Below are positions 44,180 to 52,803 of a DNA stretch of 64,000 nucleotides, piece after piece. How positions within the stretch are numbered: position 1 is the first letter of the stretch; every line of letters starts with the position of its first letter. The stretch is from NCBI RefSeq assembly GCF_007002745.1, contig NZ_SGNY01000004.1:475436-539435 (forward strand), in the 5' to 3' direction. The DNA comes from Martinezella rhizogenes. GTDB lineage: Bacteria; Pseudomonadota; Alphaproteobacteria; Rhizobiales; Rhizobiaceae. Made by a program: the position numbers and the translations under genes. The notes beneath the pieces were generated by a model that was not told the DNA's origin, did no database searches, and saw only the letters and a list, made by a program, of their open reading frames with translations.

Positions 44180-45379
44180 TCAGGCGTTGGCGACTGATTT
44201 TTTCAGTGCCAGATACTCCCACACGGCAACGAGCAGCAGGACGCCCGTGCTTGCCAGTTGCAGAATATAGAGCGGTATGCCCGGCACCGGCAAAAGCAGG
44301 CAGAGCGCCACCAAACCGGCAAAATGCGAGACGGGCCGCTGGTAAGTGGCGGCAATCTTGACACCGATATTACCGGCCAGAAACAAAACCGGGCCGCCAA
44401 GAATAGCGATGGCCTCCCTCAACGTTGCGTCCTCCCGGGCGTGGGAAAGGCTGAAATCCTCTCCCACAGCCGTCAGGATAATGCCCGCCACGATGGGAAG
44501 GTGGCCATAGTTGAAAAGATTATGGGCGATCTTCGCTTTCTCTTCGGCGTTCTCAGCCTTTCTGGACGCTTCCTCCTGCCCGTGATGGAAATAAATCCAC
44601 CACATCACTACGGTGCTGACGAAGGCCGAGCAGAAAACAATGAATGTTAGGGTCGAATTCATATATTCGGTGGCCGTGCGGCCGGTGGTGAGAATGGTTT
44701 CGCCAAGGCAGATGATCACGAACAGAGCACAGCGCTCCGCCAGGTGTTCGCCGGAAAGATGCAGCCGGTCCTCGTCGCTGGATGCCACACCCGGCACCAC
44801 ATAACGGCAGGCCGGCCCCGCATATTCGATCGCCAGTGCCACACCCCATAGGAGAATACGGTCCGTTAGATCGAGCAGTCCGCCGGCCAGCCAAAACAGG
44901 CTTGATATGACGAGCCAGATCGTCACGCGCACGAAAACCAGAAACGACTGCCGGTCTTCTCCCTTGAAAGCATAGAGCGCAAAAAGGCTCCGCCCCACCT
45001 GCATGGTGCTGTAGATGAGGGCGAAAACGAACCCCTGTTCCGCAAAAGCTTCCGGCAGAGCGATGGCCAGCAGAACCCCACCGAACATCAGGACAAAGAG
45101 GAGAATCCGGACCGGCTCCTTTTCCGTATTCAGCAGATTGGTGATCCAGGTGGTGTGTATCCACAGCCACCATAACGACAATATCAGGATGCCTGCCTCA
45201 AGCGCAGCCGTTGGCCCGAAATCCTTTGCCAATGCATGCGAGAGCTGGATGAGCGCGAAGACAAAAACCAGATCGAAAAACAACTCGGGGAAAGTCGCCT
45301 TTTCAGCGTCCTGTCCTTCTCGCCTGATCCAGCTTTCCGCAGCCGGCGTGCACGCGGAGATCTCTGTTTCAGTTCCCAT
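44180..45379 (-). CDS. Low temperature requirement protein A family membrane protein
   Basis: The 399-residue protein is an LtrA-family membrane protein with about ten to twelve spans. It opens with WIRREGQDAEKATFPELFFDLVFVFALIQLSHALA, has WLWIHTTWITNLLNTE near residue 75, and the conserved HLAERCALFVIICLGETILTTG. The family was named from a Listeria mutant that fails to grow in the cold; its biochemical function is unknown. It is convergent with the LysR-TrpD fusion gene, 20 bp apart. Confidence 0.88.
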   Translation of the reverse strand: MGTETEISACTPAAESWIRREGQDAEKATFPELFFDLVFVFALIQLSHALAKDFGPTAALEAGILILSLWWLWIHTTWITNLLNTEKEPVRILLFVLMFGGVLLAIALPEAFAEQGFVFALIYSTMQVGRSLFALYAFKGEDRQSFLVFVRVTIWLVISSLFWLAGGLLDLTDRILLWGVALAIEYAGPACRYVVPGVASSDEDRLHLSGEHLAERCALFVIICLGETILTTGRTATEYMNSTLTFIVFCSAFVSTVVMWWIYFHHGQEEASRKAENAEEKAKIAHNLFNYGHLPIVAGIILTAVGEDFSLSHAREDATLREAIAILGGPVLFLAGNIGVKIAATYQRPVSHFAGLVALCLLLPVPGIPLYILQLASTGVLLLVAVWEYLALKKSVANA

Positions 45380-45429
45380 TCTGCTTCTGCGCCTGTTCGT
45401 GAACTATAAAGTCGCTGCTGTTCCCCCTC

Positions 45430-45714
45430 TCATCGTTGTGAGAGATCAGCGTCCACGCCAGATCTATCTAGGCTCGAAGTTCGCCCGGGAAACTCGAGCG
45501 CGCGCGCACTGTCTGGATAAAAGCGCGGCCCTACCATTCTTATCTTCCTGCCCAGGACGTCCGTAATATAATCGGGTGCGGCAGATGCATCAGAGAATGT
45601 GACGTTCCGGGCATTATCATGCTCCAGCGTGCTGACCTCGATGGGCTGAGCAACTACCGGCAACGCCGTCACGCAGATGAAGGATGCGGCGAGAAAAATT
45701 GACTTGGGCAACAT
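45430..45714 (-). CDS. Small secreted protein of unknown function
   Basis: The frame gives 94 residues beginning MLPKSIFLAASFICVTALPVVAQ, a good cleavable signal peptide. The mature part is short, acidic to neutral, and contains ITDVLGRKIRMVGPRFYPD, which is not a family I recognise. It lies alone between ltrA and the next orphan gene. It could be a periplasmic protein; the signal peptide is the main evidence that it is real. Confidence 0.6.
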   Translation of the reverse strand: MLPKSIFLAASFICVTALPVVAQPIEVSTLEHDNARNVTFSDASAAPDYITDVLGRKIRMVGPRFYPDSARALEFPGRTSSLDRSGVDADLSQR

Positions 45715-45779
45715 CGGTCTATCCCTGGCGTAATTATTTGCGCCATAAACAGCCTGCACCCGTTTTTGTTCCGACGCTG

Positions 45780-45992
45780 TCAGGCCTCTCCGTCGAGATA
45801 GCTGCGATATTGCACATAATCAGCGCTTGGTTGCCCATCGACAATTTCAGGCGGCCGGCCCGTGCCTCCAGTCAGATAGCCAGCGCTTTCGAGCTCCGCT
45901 TTCAAGAGCGTCTCAATCGCCACGTGCCGGGGCAAGGCATTGTCCGCCATATAAAGAGCAACGGCCAGCTCCATATCGTCTGGGAAAATCAT
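45780..45992 (-). CDS. Small conserved-looking hypothetical protein (70 aa)
   Basis: From the ATG at 45992 the 70-residue product starts MIFPDDMELAVALYMADN and continues PRHVAIETLLKAELESAGYL, an amphipathic helical region, with a charged tail. A TTG at 46016 would add eight residues. AAGGAA lies about 10 nt upstream of the ATG. I do not recognise the family. It has no signal peptide or membrane segment. It lies just downstream of the rep locus and may be chromid-specific. Confidence 0.55.
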   Translation of the reverse strand: MIFPDDMELAVALYMADNALPRHVAIETLLKAELESAGYLTGGTGRPPEIVDGQPSADYVQYRSYLDGEA

Positions 45993-46471
45993 GGGCGCGG
46001 CGTTCCTTTTCAACAATCAGGCGGAAACGACGTAATGACGTCGAAGGTTCAATCCTGCCGATTTGTGCCTGCATTTCCGGCCAGCAATCGTCTGCAAAAT
46101 GATTGCCTCTGGCCGCTACCAAAACATCGTGAGCAACAGTTTTGGACGCCAGTTAAAGGGCTTCCCCCTTCTGCTTTTTGCGGGGGAATGAGACCGAAAA
46201 TAACACGTATATGACCCAATCGGTACCGCTAGGCGACCAAAACACCTCGGACTCAAGCGATTGAAACCAATCGTTGAAAAACGCAAACGAAAGCTAAGTG
46301 GTATTTAACTTTCATTACCTTGCATTAACCATAGGAGTTCTCGTTGGCTGAATGCTGGTGTGTTTAACAGCAGCCTTGCCGCGAATCTCTCTGGGGTTCT
46401 GAAAACAGTGCAAATCTACCTGTGGACTGGCTTTTTCGCAAGCTATCGCCATTTCCCCGGCGGTTCAGGTT
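45993..46471. other. Non-coding stretch downstream of repC
   Basis: About 480 bp with no convincing gene. It holds the stem TTCCCCC/GGGGGAA (46162-46188) without a T-run on either strand, and an AT-rich part at 46260-46330. No direct-repeat array or DnaA box cluster was recognised. It may contain the repC transcript end. Confidence 0.4.
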
Positions 46472-47758
46472 TTACGCTCGCATGGTTGCCTCCAGCTTGT
46501 CTGTGCGACCGCGCAGCTGCGCCAGCAGCATGGCTTGAAGATCAAAACCACCCTCCTGTGCCTTCCGGGTCAGATTGCGGAGATATCCACCCAGCGAGCT
46601 GATCTGCTCCGCCTTCTGCAGCAGGCAGGCAAGGATAGCCGCCGTTCCCTGTCGACCGAAGGCGGTAAGCGCATCCTGATAAGCCGACTGGCTGATGTTG
46701 AACATGGTTCTGATGACGGAGGTTGCCACCTCCAGGTCGCGCCAGCCCGTCACCGCGCCGCCTGGGGCATAGAGCGAGATATCCGGGCAAGCTTTCAAAA
46801 CCAAAACAATATCAGGAACAAAAAATTGCTTATGAACAACAGACTTGAGCGGTGGTGGCGAAGTGTTTGCACTGGCAGGTGCGGCATATGCTGGCTGAGC
46901 TGCGGTGTTTGCGACGGGTGGAACGGTTGCCGGTTCACGCAAATCTTGCGGTTTAGATATGGATTCGGATTCTGAATTCTTTATGAGGCGCTCATTTTGG
47001 CAGTCATTGCCGCTCAAATCTTCGGATTTTTCAATATTTTCCAGATAGTTGGTCACTTCTGCGCGTATCGAGGCCAGAAAACCGGCGATTTCCTTGAGTT
47101 CAGCGGGTTTTGAATTGCGGCCAAGCGAGCGGGCAACGGCATTGTAGCGGGTCTGAAATCCTTCGACTGGTTCAGTCTGGCCGCTGGCGGCAATCATTTC
47201 GCAGAGTTTCTGGATATCACGGCGGCAAAGGCTGATGCTTTCGCGAAGCCGTTGAAGATCGAGCCGCTCGCGAATGATGCGTTCAGCCAGGTCTTCAATT
47301 TCCGCCTTGCGGGCAAGAAGCGGCGCCAGCGAGAAACCATAGGCTTCGCTGATCTCCCCTCCCCTGTGCTTGCGGGCGTAGCGTTTTCCGTTTGGACTAT
47401 CTTTACGGATAATGAGACCGGCTTCGACGAGAGCCGAGAGATGCCGGCGCAACGTCTGTTCGGCCATACCATGGGCTCTCAGCGACAATTGCGTATTGGA
47501 CGGGAAGACGACCAGACCGGCTTCGCTTGAGAGTTCGTTCTTCGGATAGAAACTCAAAAGCGCGTTCAAAACCGCAAGCGAGCGATCGGTCACGCCGAGC
47601 AATGGTCTTGCTTCACAGACCGAACGATAGAGTTTCCATTTATCGACCGCTTCGGTTTTAATGTTTTTCTGTGCGGCAAACTGAGTTGCGAGAACGCCAA
47701 ACGACATCGCTCGCCGCCCAAAGGGCGTCGTTACATGTGTGCTGTCCATGTCTTTCAC
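46472..47758 (-). CDS. repC: Replication initiator RepC
   Basis: The 428-residue protein is a RepC initiator: N-terminal PFGRRAMSFGVLATQFAAQ, then KWKLYRSVCEARPLLGVTDRSLAVLNALLSFYP and a winged-helix region with HGMAEQTLRRHLSALVEAGLI. The C-terminal half has GWRDLEVATSVIRTMFNISQSAYQDA. RepC binds the origin, which in repABC replicons lies inside its own gene. It is the last gene of repABC, after a 176-bp gap that encodes an antisense RNA. Amounts of RepC set copy number. Confidence 0.95.
   Translation of the reverse strand: MKDMDSTHVTTPFGRRAMSFGVLATQFAAQKNIKTEAVDKWKLYRSVCEARPLLGVTDRSLAVLNALLSFYPKNELSSEAGLVVFPSNTQLSLRAHGMAEQTLRRHLSALVEAGLIIRKDSPNGKRYARKHRGGEISEAYGFSLAPLLARKAEIEDLAERIIRERLDLQRLRESISLCRRDIQKLCEMIAASGQTEPVEGFQTRYNAVARSLGRNSKPAELKEIAGFLASIRAEVTNYLENIEKSEDLSGNDCQNERLIKNSESESISKPQDLREPATVPPVANTAAQPAYAAPASANTSPPPLKSVVHKQFFVPDIVLVLKACPDISLYAPGGAVTGWRDLEVATSVIRTMFNISQSAYQDALTAFGRQGTAAILACLLQKAEQISSLGGYLRNLTRKAQEGGFDLQAMLLAQLRGRTDKLEATMRA
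46935..47055. other. oriV: Probable replication origin (AT-rich segment of repC)
   Basis: Within repC a stretch of about 120 bp is much richer in A and T than its surroundings (around 46965-47035, with TTTTTCAATATTTTCC). In studied repABC replicons oriV lies in an AT-rich part of the repC coding sequence. The exact limits are not visible. Confidence 0.45.
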
Positions 47759-47845
47759 CTTTCACAAGGCAAAAGAAAATCGCTCACCGAAAAATTCGAT
47801 GCCAAGACTCTTGACTATGATTCGCGGAAATGAGATTCTTTGGTT

Positions 47846-47894
47846 GCTTAGATCAAAGAAAGGCTTCCGTGCGGCAACGTTCGGGGGCTTTTTT
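47846..47894 (+). ncRNA. Counter-transcribed antisense RNA of repABC (incA/ctRNA type)
   Basis: Opposite the repB-repC gap, a promoter (TTGACT at 47811, 17-bp spacer, extended -10 TGA-GATTCT at 47834) leads to a ~49-nt RNA. It ends in stem GCTTCCG/CGGGGGC (47863-47888, with G-U pairs) and six T residues. Size, position and direction fit the ctRNA that represses repC in this family. The RNA is predicted, not shown. Confidence 0.8.
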
Positions 47895-47934
47895 CTTTTG
47901 TAATGCGTCTCCTGTTAGTCGTTCGAGTTAAAAA

Positions 47935-48948
47935 TCACTGCTTGGATCGGTATTCGGCAAACAGCGCCTGAAGATGTTCCAGAACGAACTCGGCAAATTC
48001 CGGGGCTTCGTTCTTATCGATCGAGATATCCAGCTTGCGGTCGCTCTCAACCACCTTTGCCAATCGACCACCGGTTTCCGACGACCAGACACCGGCTTTT
48101 TTCGCCTGGGCTTTGGGCTTCAGGAAATCCAGAAGTGATTTGAATCTGTCTTCGGAGACAAGCGCCGCAACGGAAGGCTCCTTGACATAAGCGCGGGCAG
48201 CTTCCTTGACCTGCGACGAGGAAAGCTGATCGGCAAGATCCATCCAGTTACGGCGACCGACGCTGGGCGCGGGACCGATAAGATCGACCAGATCCTCCGG
48301 AATGCGGCCGACGACTGACAACATGTTGGAAAGATCGCCTTTATGCAGCGACATTGCCGCCATGATCGTATCACGGGGAAACCGCATCTGCAGTTTCTGG
48401 GCAAAGCGCGCCTTTTCGATATAGGTGAGATCGCGACGCTCGTTGTTTTCCTGTCCCTGTGCCACGACCAGCTGTTCATCACTAAGATCGCGAACGACGG
48501 CCTTGACCGGGATACCAAGGCTCGAGACGGCACGCAGACGGCGATGACCGAAGGCAACCTGATAGCGGCCCGGAAACTCGGGATGCGGGCGCACCAGAAT
48601 GGGAACCTGCTGTCCCTGCTCGCGAATGGCTTCCACCAGACCTGCATCCGCTTCTTCGGAAGCCGGCATACGATCCGGTATGAACGAAGGATCAATATCG
48701 GCAGGATTGAGGGAAACGATCGTCAGACCCTCGGCGAGCCGCTTTTCGATCTCTTCAGCTCGCTTTGCACGTTCAGAAACTTCGTTCAGGGACTGGCCGA
48801 TCATACCAACCGGTGAGTTGGCAACATCAGTCACCAGATCGGGAGAACCAAGGATGGGCCTGATGCGTGGCCGCGCCCGCTCAGTAGCTGCGTCGTTGTT
48901 GTCGGTAGCTGGTGTACCTAGATTTGCGAAAATCTGCTTTCTGCTCAT
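47935..48948 (-). CDS. repB: Partition protein RepB (ParB family)
   Basis: The 337-residue ParB-family protein begins SRKQIFANLG. It has the ParB nuclease-like fold with VSLNPADIDPSFIPDR and GHRRLRAVSSLGIPVKAVVRDLSD, then a helix-turn-helix region and the KARFAQKLQMRF/DTIMAAMSLHKGDLSNML segment. It binds parS sites (50336, 50419 and 52052) and with RepA segregates the replicon. It overlaps repA by 4 nt (ATGA), so the two are translationally coupled. Confidence 0.95.
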   Translation of the reverse strand: MSRKQIFANLGTPATDNNDAATERARPRIRPILGSPDLVTDVANSPVGMIGQSLNEVSERAKRAEEIEKRLAEGLTIVSLNPADIDPSFIPDRMPASEEADAGLVEAIREQGQQVPILVRPHPEFPGRYQVAFGHRRLRAVSSLGIPVKAVVRDLSDEQLVVAQGQENNERRDLTYIEKARFAQKLQMRFPRDTIMAAMSLHKGDLSNMLSVVGRIPEDLVDLIGPAPSVGRRNWMDLADQLSSSQVKEAARAYVKEPSVAALVSEDRFKSLLDFLKPKAQAKKAGVWSSETGGRLAKVVESDRKLDISIDKNEAPEFAEFVLEHLQALFAEYRSKQ

Positions 48949-50159
48949 GCTGCCCTACCCCACGCTTTTTTGATCAGTCCTTCGACTTCAGCGTTTACAT
49001 TGTTCATGGCTTCCAGCGCGCGATCATAGGTCGAGCGGGTGAACTGGGTTCTCTCGACCTCGAAAAGCGTCTGGTTGGTCAACCCGGCGTCAGAGACAGC
49101 CGTGCTCTTCAGCATCGGATGATTGAGGACGTTTTCACCGAAGATCGAACGCAGGAAAGCAACCATCTGATTTTGCGGGCCGTCACTGGGTTCAAACCGG
49201 GTGATGAGATAACGCATCCAGTTATAATCGGATCGCGCACCTGCCCGGCCGATTTCGGCGAGCAGATCGCCGGTCATGGCGAGAAACTGGTTCATGGACA
49301 TGACGTCCAGCATCTGCGGATGAACGGTGACGAGAACCGAGGTAGCTGCCGTCAATGCCGAAAGCGTCAGGTAACCGAGTTGCGGCGGGCAATCGATCAC
49401 GACGACATCATAGAAATTCTGGGCCTGGGCGATTGCCTGACCGATGCGGGCAAAAAACAACGTGTCACCCGGAGCGCGACGCATCAGTGCGCGAGGCGTG
49501 TCGTGCTCGAACTCCATGAGCTCCAGATTGCCCGGAACGATGTGAAGGCCGGGAATATAGGTGCCACGAACGATCTCGGCGATCGGACGGCGTTCCTCGT
49601 CATAGCGGATCGCGCCATAGAGTGTTTCATTCGGGCCGACATCGATCTCCGGCTGATGACCGAAGAGAGCGGACAAACTGGCCTGAGGATCAAGGTCGAT
49701 TGCGAGAACCCGATAACCGCGCAGCGCCAGATATTGCGCCAGATGCGCCGACGTCGTGGTCTTTCCGGAGCCGCCCTTGAAATTCATGACGGCGATAACC
49801 TGGAGTTCTTCGCCGTCACGACGGTGAGGCAGGTAGCGGCGTGTGCCACGTGCGCCCTGATCGAGAAGCTTTCTGATCTCATGCATGTCTTCAACGGAAT
49901 AGGAGCGGCGGCCTGAGGCCTGTGCCGCGTCAAGTTCCGGACGCTCAGCTGCGATCTGGCGAAGATAAGCCTCGCCAATTCCAATCAGCCGCGCGGTTTC
50001 GGCAGGCGAGAAATGTCGCATGCTCTTTTCGGTGTGGGGTGAAAATGTATTTGCATTATGCGCCTGCAATTGGGCTGACAGTGCAGCCGAATGCTGTTGT
50101 ATAAGGCCCGTCAGGTCGGGGGCCCCTGCAGCACGTCTTGAGTCGGCACTCTGTGTCAT
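48945..50159 (-). CDS. repA: Partition ATPase RepA (ParA family)
   Basis: The ~404-residue Walker-type ATPase has an N-terminal helix-turn-helix (FSPAETARLIGIGEAYLRQI) and the deviant Walker A KGGSGKTTT, then VLAIDLDPQASL and VVIDCPPQLGYLTLSAL. RepA moves the RepB-parS complex and represses the repABC promoter. MTQSADS at 50159 gives the usual family length; an upstream basic extension is rejected. A promoter with an inverted repeat precedes it. Confidence 0.95.
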   Translation of the reverse strand: MTQSADSRRAAGAPDLTGLIQQHSAALSAQLQAHNANTFSPHTEKSMRHFSPAETARLIGIGEAYLRQIAAERPELDAAQASGRRSYSVEDMHEIRKLLDQGARGTRRYLPHRRDGEELQVIAVMNFKGGSGKTTTSAHLAQYLALRGYRVLAIDLDPQASLSALFGHQPEIDVGPNETLYGAIRYDEERRPIAEIVRGTYIPGLHIVPGNLELMEFEHDTPRALMRRAPGDTLFFARIGQAIAQAQNFYDVVVIDCPPQLGYLTLSALTAATSVLVTVHPQMLDVMSMNQFLAMTGDLLAEIGRAGARSDYNWMRYLITRFEPSDGPQNQMVAFLRSIFGENVLNHPMLKSTAVSDAGLTNQTLFEVERTQFTRSTYDRALEAMNNVNAEVEGLIKKAWGRAA

Positions 50160-50227
50160 TTGTCTTCTTTCGCTCGATATCGCAGTGGCGGTTTTTTTCG
50201 AAAAAGGCGGTTTTTTCCGCAACTGAG

Positions 50228-50257
50228 ATATAAGCGCCGATTCTCTTTTCGGCGCAA
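50228..50257 (-). promoter_or_regulatory. Candidate repABC promoter with inverted-repeat operator
   Basis: On the minus strand TTGCGC (50252-50257), 18-bp spacer, TTATAT (50228-50233). The spacer holds a 7-bp inverted repeat, GCGCCGA and TCGGCGC at 50234-50255, suitable for RepA/RepB self-repression. Transcription would start near 50220, about 60 nt before repA. Confidence 0.55.
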
Positions 50258-50335
50258 TAGGCTTTTTTCCCGGTTGCGAAAGTGCCGCTAAAGCATTGTG
50301 GAAGAATCACATTTGGTTTTTGTGACAGTTTGACG

Positions 50336-50351
50336 GTTAGCCGCGGCTAAC
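50336..50351. other. parS: parS site 1 (RepB binding)
   Basis: GTTAGCCGCGGCTAAC is a perfect 16-bp palindrome identical in form to the rhizobial repABC parS consensus (GTT-N4-GC-N4-AAC). Confidence 0.92.
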
Positions 50352-50418
50352 TTCTTTAATATTGGTCGGCGGGAGCGATTGCCGACTATCCGACCGTCGG
50401 CGATTCAAAGCCCTTGGA

Positions 50419-50434
50419 GTTAGCCGCGGCAAAC
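50419..50434. other. parS: parS site 2 (RepB binding)
   Basis: GTTAGCCGCGGCAAAC matches site 1 except for one base in the right arm, and lies 83 bp from it. Confidence 0.88.
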
Positions 50435-50596
50435 TTTCCGCAGCGGATATAGAGATGTTTGACCTTCGACCAGACGCAGTGGGGAAAAGTGAAGGGTGGA
50501 CATTCGCAGGCGTTTAATCTCTACTCATTGACTAGAGTATCGTTGGGCCGCGCGCTCCCGGGTGGCTATTCATACTGTCGCAGGTTGGAGGAATGA

Positions 50597-51964
50597 ATGT
50601 CCTATGATGTTGCTCTCGTCGGGTCCGGCTTCGCTGCCATCTGTACTGCCGCCCATCTTCTCTCTTCTCTGCCAGCGAAGGCCTCGATCGTTATTGTTGG
50701 CGACGAGTCTGACTTTGGGCGTGGAACAGCCTATCGTACCGAACTACCCTATCACCGGCTGAATGTCCCGGCTGGACGCATGAGTGTCTTTCCTGACCGC
50801 CCGAAGGATTTCGTCGACTGGCTGAAGGAAAGCGGGATAGGGGACGATCCTCTATTGTTTGCATCGCGCGGAGATTATGGTCTCTATCTGAGAGATAGAT
50901 TGGCCACCCTGTTGAGGAGTCGGGAACAGAGAGCAAGGGTGGATTTCATTCGGGCCAAGGCTTCCACCTGTCGCCCTGCCGATGCGGGCGGATTCACCTT
51001 CGTGCTCGAAAACGGTGAGACCATGCGCGCGCAAAACGTTGTTCTGTGTGTGGGTGTCGGGGCGGCCAGTTTGCCGGTGCAAACTGTCGCGAATGACGAG
51101 GGCAGGGCGCAGCGGATCATCGGTCACTGCTGGCAGCCGGGATGGCTGTCGAAGGTTAAGACGGGCGACCGCGTCTGTATTCTCGGTTCCGGGTTGACGA
51201 TGATTGATCAGGTGCTGACCCTGCGGGGAAAAGGGCACACGGGGCCAATCCATGTTCTGTCCCGTCGCGGGCTTGTGCCGCATCCGCATATCAGCCCCCC
51301 TTTGCCTCCCGTCGATCCGATATTACCAGAGGAAACCACTGAGATTAGCCGCCTGTTACAGTCTTTGCGCAAACAGGTGAGGGACGGCGCGCCATGGCGG
51401 ACGGTGATGGATGGATTGCGGCCGAGAACGCAGTCGCTTTGGCAAGTTCTCACGGTTGCTCAAAGAAGCAGGTTTCTCCGGCATGCACTTCCCTGGTGGA
51501 ATATTCACCGGCACCGCATCGCGCCGGAGGTTCATGCGGCTTTTGAGAAACTGCTTGCGGATGATGTTCTGGAAGTCCACGCGGGTTATCTGAACTCCGT
51601 TGAAGAGCAGGATGAAGGCATTACCTTGCGCTACCGCCGCCGGCATACGCAGATATCGAAAGAGCTGCAGGTGGACTGGGTTGTCAATTGCACCGGTATG
51701 GAGCGAGCGGGCATTGGTCATTCGCGCCTCTTGGAAAATATGAGGAACGACGGTGTGCTTCTGCTGGATCCTCTGGGTCTCGGCGTCGAGGTGGACGACG
51801 AGTCTCGCCTGTTGCGAGCGGATGGACAAAGCTGGCCCGGCCTCTTCGCCGCTGGCGCGCTGACGGCGGGCCGTTTGTGGGAAATAACCGCCGTGCCGGA
51901 TATTCGCGTACAGGCGCAAAAAATTGCGCAACACGTCACGGACAGGGTGTCAGCGAAGGGGTAA
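50597..51964 (+). CDS. FAD/NAD(P)-binding protein (COG4529-like)
   Basis: The 455-residue protein begins with a dinucleotide-binding motif (VALVGSGFAAICTAAHLL) and has a second such motif (VCILGSGLTMIDQVLTLRGKG), plus VVNCTGMERAG and LFAAGALTAGRLWE near the end. It belongs to the COG4529/NAD_binding_9 class of uncharacterised FAD-dependent proteins. GGAGG precedes the start. The gene lies between parS sites 2 and 3, divergent from repABC. A partition function is not indicated; its reaction is unknown. Confidence 0.85.
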   Translation: MSYDVALVGSGFAAICTAAHLLSSLPAKASIVIVGDESDFGRGTAYRTELPYHRLNVPAGRMSVFPDRPKDFVDWLKESGIGDDPLLFASRGDYGLYLRDRLATLLRSREQRARVDFIRAKASTCRPADAGGFTFVLENGETMRAQNVVLCVGVGAASLPVQTVANDEGRAQRIIGHCWQPGWLSKVKTGDRVCILGSGLTMIDQVLTLRGKGHTGPIHVLSRRGLVPHPHISPPLPPVDPILPEETTEISRLLQSLRKQVRDGAPWRTVMDGLRPRTQSLWQVLTVAQRSRFLRHALPWWNIHRHRIAPEVHAAFEKLLADDVLEVHAGYLNSVEEQDEGITLRYRRRHTQISKELQVDWVVNCTGMERAGIGHSRLLENMRNDGVLLLDPLGLGVEVDDESRLLRADGQSWPGLFAAGALTAGRLWEITAVPDIRVQAQKIAQHVTDRVSAKG

Positions 51965-52051
51965 ATTGCTGATATGAAATATCGGAAACATCAACTGTGC
52001 TCGAGGAATGTTTGTTCGCCGCTGGTCGTCTCCGGATTGACCATCCCTGGT

Positions 52052-52067
52052 GTTAGCCGCGGCAAAC
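52052..52067. other. parS: parS site 3 (RepB binding)
   Basis: GTTAGCCGCGGCAAAC is identical to site 2. It lies 1.6 kb further on, 87 bp after the FAD protein gene. The rest of 51965-52378 shows two palindromes (52176 and 52195) and no gene. Confidence 0.88.
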
Positions 52068-52175
52068 TTTCCCAGTTCGTGAATAGCTAACGAACGAACA
52101 GTTGTTGATTTCCAAGCCCGAAGGCACGGGTCGGAACCACTTGCCTAGGAGTGGTGGATGGGAACCTATCGAATG

Positions 52176-52206
52176 CTCTTGCAGCAAGAGTTGAATTCTC
52201 GAGAAT
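52176..52206. repeat. Two adjacent palindromes upstream of the ridA-like gene
   Basis: CTCTTGCAGCAAGAG (52176-52190) and ATTCTCGAGAAT (52195-52206) are perfect palindromes 4 bp apart, about 170 bp upstream of the RidA start. They may be regulator sites; nothing in the window identifies the protein. Confidence 0.45.
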
Positions 52207-52378
52207 AGCGCTCATCCCTGATGTAAGGCCGGATTAGCGATTTCGTGCTGGCAATGGCGTGACAGGCGCGTTTCCTCCAGTTTGCTAAATAATTTACATC
52301 GCTTATGGAATGTTGCCGTAAAACCGGCTATAAATTCCGGAAAATGCGATAATGATGAAAATTATTTGCGAGGTTTTA

Positions 52379-52774
52379 ATGGAAAAGCAGAAGCTGGTAA
52401 GATTCGCAACGGCTGATAATCAGGCCGGCGGCCAACGTCGACCATTTGCCAAGGCCGTTCGGGCCGGCGATTTTGTCTATGTTTCCGGGCAGGTGCCGAC
52501 TATTGACGGGGAAGTGGTGACCGGCGGCATCGTGGCACAGACCGAGCAGGTTGTAGCCAATATCAAGGATGTTCTGGCGCTTGCCGATTGCACGCTTGCC
52601 GATGTGGTGAAGGTTAATGTCTGGCTGGACGATGCCCGCGACTTTTCGAGCTTCAACGCTGTTTTCCAGAAATATTTCATTGATCATCCGCCGGCTCGCT
52701 CCACCGTGCAGTCGCCGCTGATGGTCGATGCAAAGGTGGAAATGGACGTTATCGCTTATAAGCCATTGGCTTAA
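52379..52774 (+). CDS. RidA family protein (enamine/imine deaminase)
   Basis: The ~131-residue protein is a YjgF/YER057c/UK114 (RidA) member: FVYVSGQVPTIDGEVVTGGIVAQTEQVVANI, VVKVNVWLDDARDF and PPARSTVQSPLMVDAKVEMDVIAY, whose Arg is the conserved residue for binding the substrate carboxylate. RidA hydrolyses reactive 2-aminoacrylate and related enamines from PLP enzymes. The ATG at 52379 has GAGG upstream. It is followed by a PLP enzyme that could make such enamines, so the pair is probably functional together. Confidence 0.92.
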   Translation: MEKQKLVRFATADNQAGGQRRPFAKAVRAGDFVYVSGQVPTIDGEVVTGGIVAQTEQVVANIKDVLALADCTLADVVKVNVWLDDARDFSSFNAVFQKYFIDHPPARSTVQSPLMVDAKVEMDVIAYKPLA

Positions 52775-52803
52775 CTATCTGATTTTTATGGCTTTGAGAG
52801 CAT

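Noticed and set aside
46041..46075. GGTTCAATCC resembling a tRNA T-arm
   Set aside because: No matching T-stem, acceptor or anticodon arm around it.
46162..46188. Stem TTCCCCC/GGGGGAA as a terminator downstream of repC
   Set aside because: No T-run follows on either strand, so it was kept only as a note in the non-coding stretch.
52158..52208. 16-codon frame that might be a leader peptide before the ridA-like gene
   Set aside because: It ends about 170 bp before ridA, has no regulatory codon pattern and overlaps two palindromes that explain the sequence better.
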